Origin: Blautia sp.
Lineage (GTDB): Bacteria; Bacillota; Clostridia; Lachnospirales; Lachnospiraceae
Direction: 5' to 3'
Length of the DNA stretch: 64,000 nt
Assembly: GCA_026169535.1 (NCBI GenBank)
Contig: JAPFCU010000016.1
Coordinates: 1 to 64,000 of the forward strand
Made by a program: the position numbers and the translations under genes. Below are positions 61,048-64,000 of the stretch, piece after piece. The notes beneath the pieces are model-generated. The model did no database searches. It was given only the letters and a program-made list of their open reading frames with translations, and had not been told where the DNA came from. The stretch's first letter is position 1. Every line of letters begins with the position of its first letter.

Positions 61048-61800
61048 TTAATGGCGTCTGTTTCTTCGTTTATTATAGTTCACATAATCTTTTCTGTCTG
61101 GAACAACCGCAAGGACAGAAGTATCCAAATACTTAATAATATCCTCTTCTGTTTTCAGAGAATCATCCATAATTGCATTTACTGCAATCAGCGCTGCACA
61201 TACAAATGCACCAAACACAAATCCAAGAAGTACGTTCTTTTTTACACTTGGTGAGGATCTTACAACAGGAATCTTTCCTGTTTCAATAATCTTAGGCGGA
61301 ATAACCTCCATTTTATCACCAATATAATCAGAAGAAACTTCCGCAATCTCATCCACAATCTTCTTTGCCAAAATCGGGTCTGCATCCTCAACTGTAATTT
61401 CAAGAATACGGCTGTCCGTAGGATTAGTAATAGTAATCTTCGCTTTCAATTCTTCATAAGAAATATCCAGATTCAGATTTTCTATCACCTGCTCTAAAAC
61501 CGGAGTACTTTTAATCAGTACTGTGTAATCACTTGTCAAGCTGGTTCCTAACTGAAGATCAGCCAGTGATGTCAGTGTGGTTTCTTTTGAAAGAACCAAA
61601 ATACTAGACATAGACTGATACATAGGTGTAACTGCAAAATGTGTAAATGCTCCGCTGATACAGGCAGCCAGAAGACCTGCTGCCAGAATAAACATGATCT
61701 TGTTTTTCAATGCTTTCAAAATTTCCAAAAGATCAATTTCCACTTCATCCCGGCTTTTGTCATCTAATATCTCTCCGTAGTCTGTTTTTACCTTATCCAA
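61048..61800 (-). CDS. cpsC: CpsC/Wzz-type chain-length regulator and kinase activator
   Basis: 250 residues. Two membrane spans (IMFILAAGLLAACISGAFTHF and VLLGFVFGAFVCAALIAVNAI) flank an outer domain with YQSMSSILVLS and LEITVEDADP. A proline-containing second border (VRSSPSVKKN) is typical of the Wzz family. The cytoplasmic C-terminus activates CpsD. It heads the operon behind a good promoter. Confidence 0.94.
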   Translation of the reverse strand: MDKVKTDYGEILDDKSRDEVEIDLLEILKALKNKIMFILAAGLLAACISGAFTHFAVTPMYQSMSSILVLSKETTLTSLADLQLGTSLTSDYTVLIKSTPVLEQVIENLNLDISYEELKAKITITNPTDSRILEITVEDADPILAKKIVDEIAEVSSDYIGDKMEVIPPKIIETGKIPVVRSSPSVKKNVLLGFVFGAFVCAALIAVNAIMDDSLKTEEDIIKYLDTSVLAVVPDRKDYVNYNKRRNRRH

Positions 61801-61886
61801 CTTCAGTAATTCCTTTCATTCATTGTACAGGTGTTTAACCTGTCTTGTGTTTTTTCCACTTACCCTCATATAAACACTTATAATAT

Positions 61887-61916
61887 ATTCTATCACACAC
61901 ATTCCCATTGATGCAA
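61887..61916 (-). promoter_or_regulatory. Promoter of the cpsC-cpsD operon
   Basis: TTGCAT (61911-61916), 18-bp spacer, TAGAAT (61887-61892). Confidence 0.65.
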
Positions 61917-61928
61917 TAGTAAAAACTG

Positions 61929-61954
61929 CTGTAAACAGGACTGTAAACAGGACA
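61929..61954. repeat. Short direct repeat upstream of cpsC and after azlD
   Basis: CTGTAAACAGGA occurs twice in tandem with one base between. It lies in the gap between azlD and the cpsC promoter; no role is evident. Confidence 0.6.
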
Positions 61955-61957
61955 TTA

Positions 61958-62278
61958 TTAGCCAATCATTTCCAGCACTCTTTCCACTACAAACACTGCT
62001 CCACATGCAATAAGTGCTACTGTCAGAAGACTTCTTTCCTTATATGCAGCGATCAGTGCGGCAATCAGTCCAGTTGCCCCCGCAGCCATTCCTGAAGACG
62101 GCGCCGTCAGGATTGCCGGAAATGTCATAGCTGCCAGACAGGCATAGGGAACGTAATACAAAAAGGATTTCAAAAACGGACTGGTGATCTCTTTTTTAAA
62201 AAGTACCAAAGGCAGCATACGAATCAGATAAGTTACTGCCGCCATTACAAAAATATACATACAAACACTGTAATTCAC
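61958..62278 (-). CDS. azlD: AzlD family branched-chain amino-acid exporter subunit
   Basis: 106 residues, three to four membrane spans. TYLIRMLPLVLFKKEI and YYVPYACLAAMTFPAIL are the AzlD pattern. With AzlC it exports branched-chain amino acids. Its ATG overlaps the azlC stop by four bases. Confidence 0.93.
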   Translation of the reverse strand: MNYSVCMYIFVMAAVTYLIRMLPLVLFKKEITSPFLKSFLYYVPYACLAAMTFPAILTAPSSGMAAGATGLIAALIAAYKERSLLTVALIACGAVFVVERVLEMIG

Positions 62279-63000
62279 GGTTTTTCCTCCTCTCCGTCTC
62301 CAACAGGACAGAAATACGCAGCAGCTCCTGCCACCACCAATGTAGTGATAATGATCACAAATCCTGAAGAAACCCTGTTCAGCAGCGGCATGTAAGCAAA
62401 CAGGCTGCTCATCGCCATGGCTCCTATAACCACCTTACATACTGCCCTGTGTTTTTTTGCCGGAGGAATGATCAGTGCCAGAAACATTCCATAAATGGCC
62501 ACGCTTAACGCACTTGCCATAAATCCCGGCATGATGTTTCCAGCCATGGCTCCCATCAGGGTTCCTAATGTCCATCCTGGAATGGCAGCGCTCATTGCAC
62601 CATAATTATAAAAAGGATTCAGCCGCCCCGGCTGGCTGATACTGATACCAAAAATCTCATCCGTCATACCAAAAGCCACTGCATACCGATGCCAGGGAGC
62701 CAGATTTCTCTCCAGCTTCTGAGAAACTGAAAATGACATCAGACTGTAGCGCAGATTGATGATCAGCTGTGTCAGAGCCATCTCCCACAGAGAACCACAG
62801 GCAATCATAATATCCAGTCCTGCAAACTGTCCTGCCGAAGTCAGATTGGTCAGCGAGATCAGCGTTGCCTGCCATACTGACATCCCTCCGGACACGGCCA
62901 TCATTCCAAATGTAAAGGACACGGCAAAATATCCCAACGCAATAGGGACCCCGTCATGGAGTCCCCGTATAAACTGTTGTTTATTTATCTTTTGTTCCAT
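62275..63000 (-). CDS. azlC: AzlC family branched-chain amino-acid exporter
   Basis: 241 residues. GLHDGVPIALGYFAVSFTFG, TLISLTNLTSAGQFAGLDIM, LINLRYSLMSFSVSQKL and FGMTDEIFGIS are AzlC motifs; about six membrane spans. It is the larger subunit of the AzlCD exporter. It begins 79 bp after the permease remnant. Confidence 0.94.
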   Translation of the reverse strand: MEQKINKQQFIRGLHDGVPIALGYFAVSFTFGMMAVSGGMSVWQATLISLTNLTSAGQFAGLDIMIACGSLWEMALTQLIINLRYSLMSFSVSQKLERNLAPWHRYAVAFGMTDEIFGISISQPGRLNPFYNYGAMSAAIPGWTLGTLMGAMAGNIMPGFMASALSVAIYGMFLALIIPPAKKHRAVCKVVIGAMAMSSLFAYMPLLNRVSSGFVIIITTLVVAGAAAYFCPVGDGEEEKP

Positions 63001-63078
63001 GATTCTTATTCACACTCCTTATTCCGTATCTCATTATACGTTTTAACAGGACGATTGTAAATAAAAATCATTTCTTTC

Positions 63079-63282
63079 TTATTCTGCTTTTTCCAGAATA
63101 TGATAATAAGCTCTGGCTGTAGCCATATAAATCAGTCCGTATATCGCAGCAAAAACCAGAACTGTGACAGCCGTGCACAGAAGAAACAGACGGTCATTGC
63201 TCATTCCCACCATCAGCAAAAGCTTCTTCATCAATGGAAAAGCCATGCTGATATGAACACATGCAGCCGGCAGAGGAAGGAA
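63079..63282 (-). pseudogene. BceB-like ABC permease, last 67 codons only
   Basis: In the frame ending at the TAA 63079-63081, 67 codons are open back to about 63282. They read FLPLPAACVHISMAFPLMKK, then a membrane span (LFLLCTAVTVLVFAAIYGLIY) and YYHILEKAE. That is the C-terminal end of a FtsX/BceB permease: the P-L-x-A-x-V-H motif and the last span. No start codon or ribosome site precedes it; the reading frame meets a TGA at 63283-63285. It overlaps the end of the kinase frame. Confidence 0.75.
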
Positions 63283-64000
63283 TCACCAGTGTATGGGGAC
63301 GTGACTCAGAGAGATAAATATGGATTCCTCCTGTTTTTGTATACTTCAGAGCATTGGAAAGGCACTGTCCGATCACAAATCCCAGCCATTTCGGATCTGT
63401 AAGCACCCTTTCTTCCGTTCCTGAATAAATCAGCTTCAGTTTTTTTCCGATAAATATAGATGCATATTTATAGATCTGCTCCCGGATAATACTGTCCAGA
63501 CTGCATTCTTTAAACTGCATATCAGAAGACATATCTTCTGTCCTCAGATATCCCAGAACCATTTCCACATATTCCTCCACCCGGAAAAGTTCTCCGGCCG
63601 CTGCCCGGTTCTTTTCCACATCTTCCGCAAGAATCAGGCGAAGGGCTGCAATAGGCGTTTTGATCTGATGGACCCACATGGTATAGTAATCTGTCATTTC
63701 CTGATGAGAACGTATTCTTTTTTCTTCTGCATCCATCCGCATCTGATTCAGCCTGCAAATGATCTGGTGCAGAAGCTCTTCCCTCTCGTCTTCCGGTTCA
63801 GGAAGAGTCTCCAGTTCCAGCGGAAGAAGAATCTGGATCCGCTCCAGCAGCTCCTTCTCTTTGCGGAATCTGTTCCATCCGTACAAAAACGCACCTGCTG
63901 CCGGAATCATACACAGTACCGATCCATAAAATACAGGTTCCAGGGAACAGCCGTAAAGCCAGAAAGTCAAACCCAGTATTCCACAAAAGCTCAGGAACAA
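63194..64000 (-). pseudogene. BceS-like sensor histidine kinase, 3' end replaced (runs off the right edge)
   Basis: 268 residues visible. Two membrane spans (LGLTFWLYGCSLEPVFYGSV region), a short linker, HisKA box MWVHQIKTPIAAL (typical of BceS intramembrane-sensing kinases) and the start of the ATPase domain: CLSNALKYTKTGG (N box) and HTLVI. There the sequence leaves the family. The G1 box (DNGIGI) and everything after it are missing and replaced by an unrelated 28-residue end. The frame shift partner is the tail of a BceB permease, so an internal deletion is the simplest cause. It should not bind ATP properly and is probably inactive. Confidence 0.78.

Noticed and set aside
1..64000. CRISPR arrays, tRNA and rRNA genes
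   Set aside because: No regularly spaced short repeats with unique spacers and no tRNA- or rRNA-like segments were seen by eye; a covariance scan was not possible.

Overview
The window looks like chromosome of an anaerobic, low-GC Gram-positive bacterium of the Lachnospiraceae (Blautia/Dorea-like; the genus is a guess). The basis is gene content: infC-rpmI-rplT with a leader, a DUF4364 gene, YesL, a PASTA kinase/phosphatase pair, oxygen-sensitive NrdD, HydF, dapF, an mDAP-type MurE, an NPKTG-anchored surface protein and strong AGGAGG ribosome binding sites. Most genes are on the minus strand. I saw no rRNA, tRNA, CRISPR array, prophage or insertion sequence.

Layout. 1-0.8 kb: the start of a repeat-rich secreted protein behind a promoter containing a G9 tract. 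0.9-6 kb: an Rpn-type nuclease, DUF4364, a radical SAM protein, YesL, a polysaccharide deacetylase and a cytidylate-kinase-like protein. 6-10.8 kb: a complete branched-chain amino-acid ABC transporter. 10.8-12.3 kb: rplT, rpmI and infC with an attenuated leader. 12.4 kb: a small DUF1540 protein. 12.8-26.5 kb: the division and cell-wall cluster, transcribed mraZ, rsmH, ftsL, two class B PBPs, mraY, murD, ftsW, murA, ftsQ, ftsZ. 26.6-42.6 kb: an Lgt-like protein, ychF, then a long co-directional run (murE, priA, def, fmt, yugP, rsmB, rlmN, stp, prkC, rsgA, rpe, thiN). 42.7-44 kb: a wall-anchored surface protein. 44-46.5 kb: a candidate sRNA, carbamate kinase and EutJ. 46.6-58 kb: nrdD, asnA, a CBS protein, a polar amino-acid ABC transporter, hydF, dapF, aroE and aroK. 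58-62 kb: an exopolysaccharide control module (CpsC, CpsD, LCP, secreted protein). 62-64 kb: azlCD and the remains of a Bce-type sensor/transporter operon.

Most of the window is housekeeping: growth, translation fidelity (IF3, L20, L35, Fmt, Def, RsmB, RlmN, RsgA), peptidoglycan synthesis with its Ser/Thr kinase control, and amino-acid uptake. Four observations stand out. (1) The binding protein of the polar amino-acid transporter (53181-53990) is a natural circular permutation of the SBP_bac_3 fold. (2) The first gene has a consensus promoter whose 18-bp spacer is half a G9 run, a classic design for phase variation. (3) FtsQ and a neighbouring class B PBP both carry extracytoplasmic acidic tails built of D/E-x-x-G repeats. 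(4) At the right edge, an internal deletion has joined a BceS-like kinase to the last 67 codons of a BceB-like permease.
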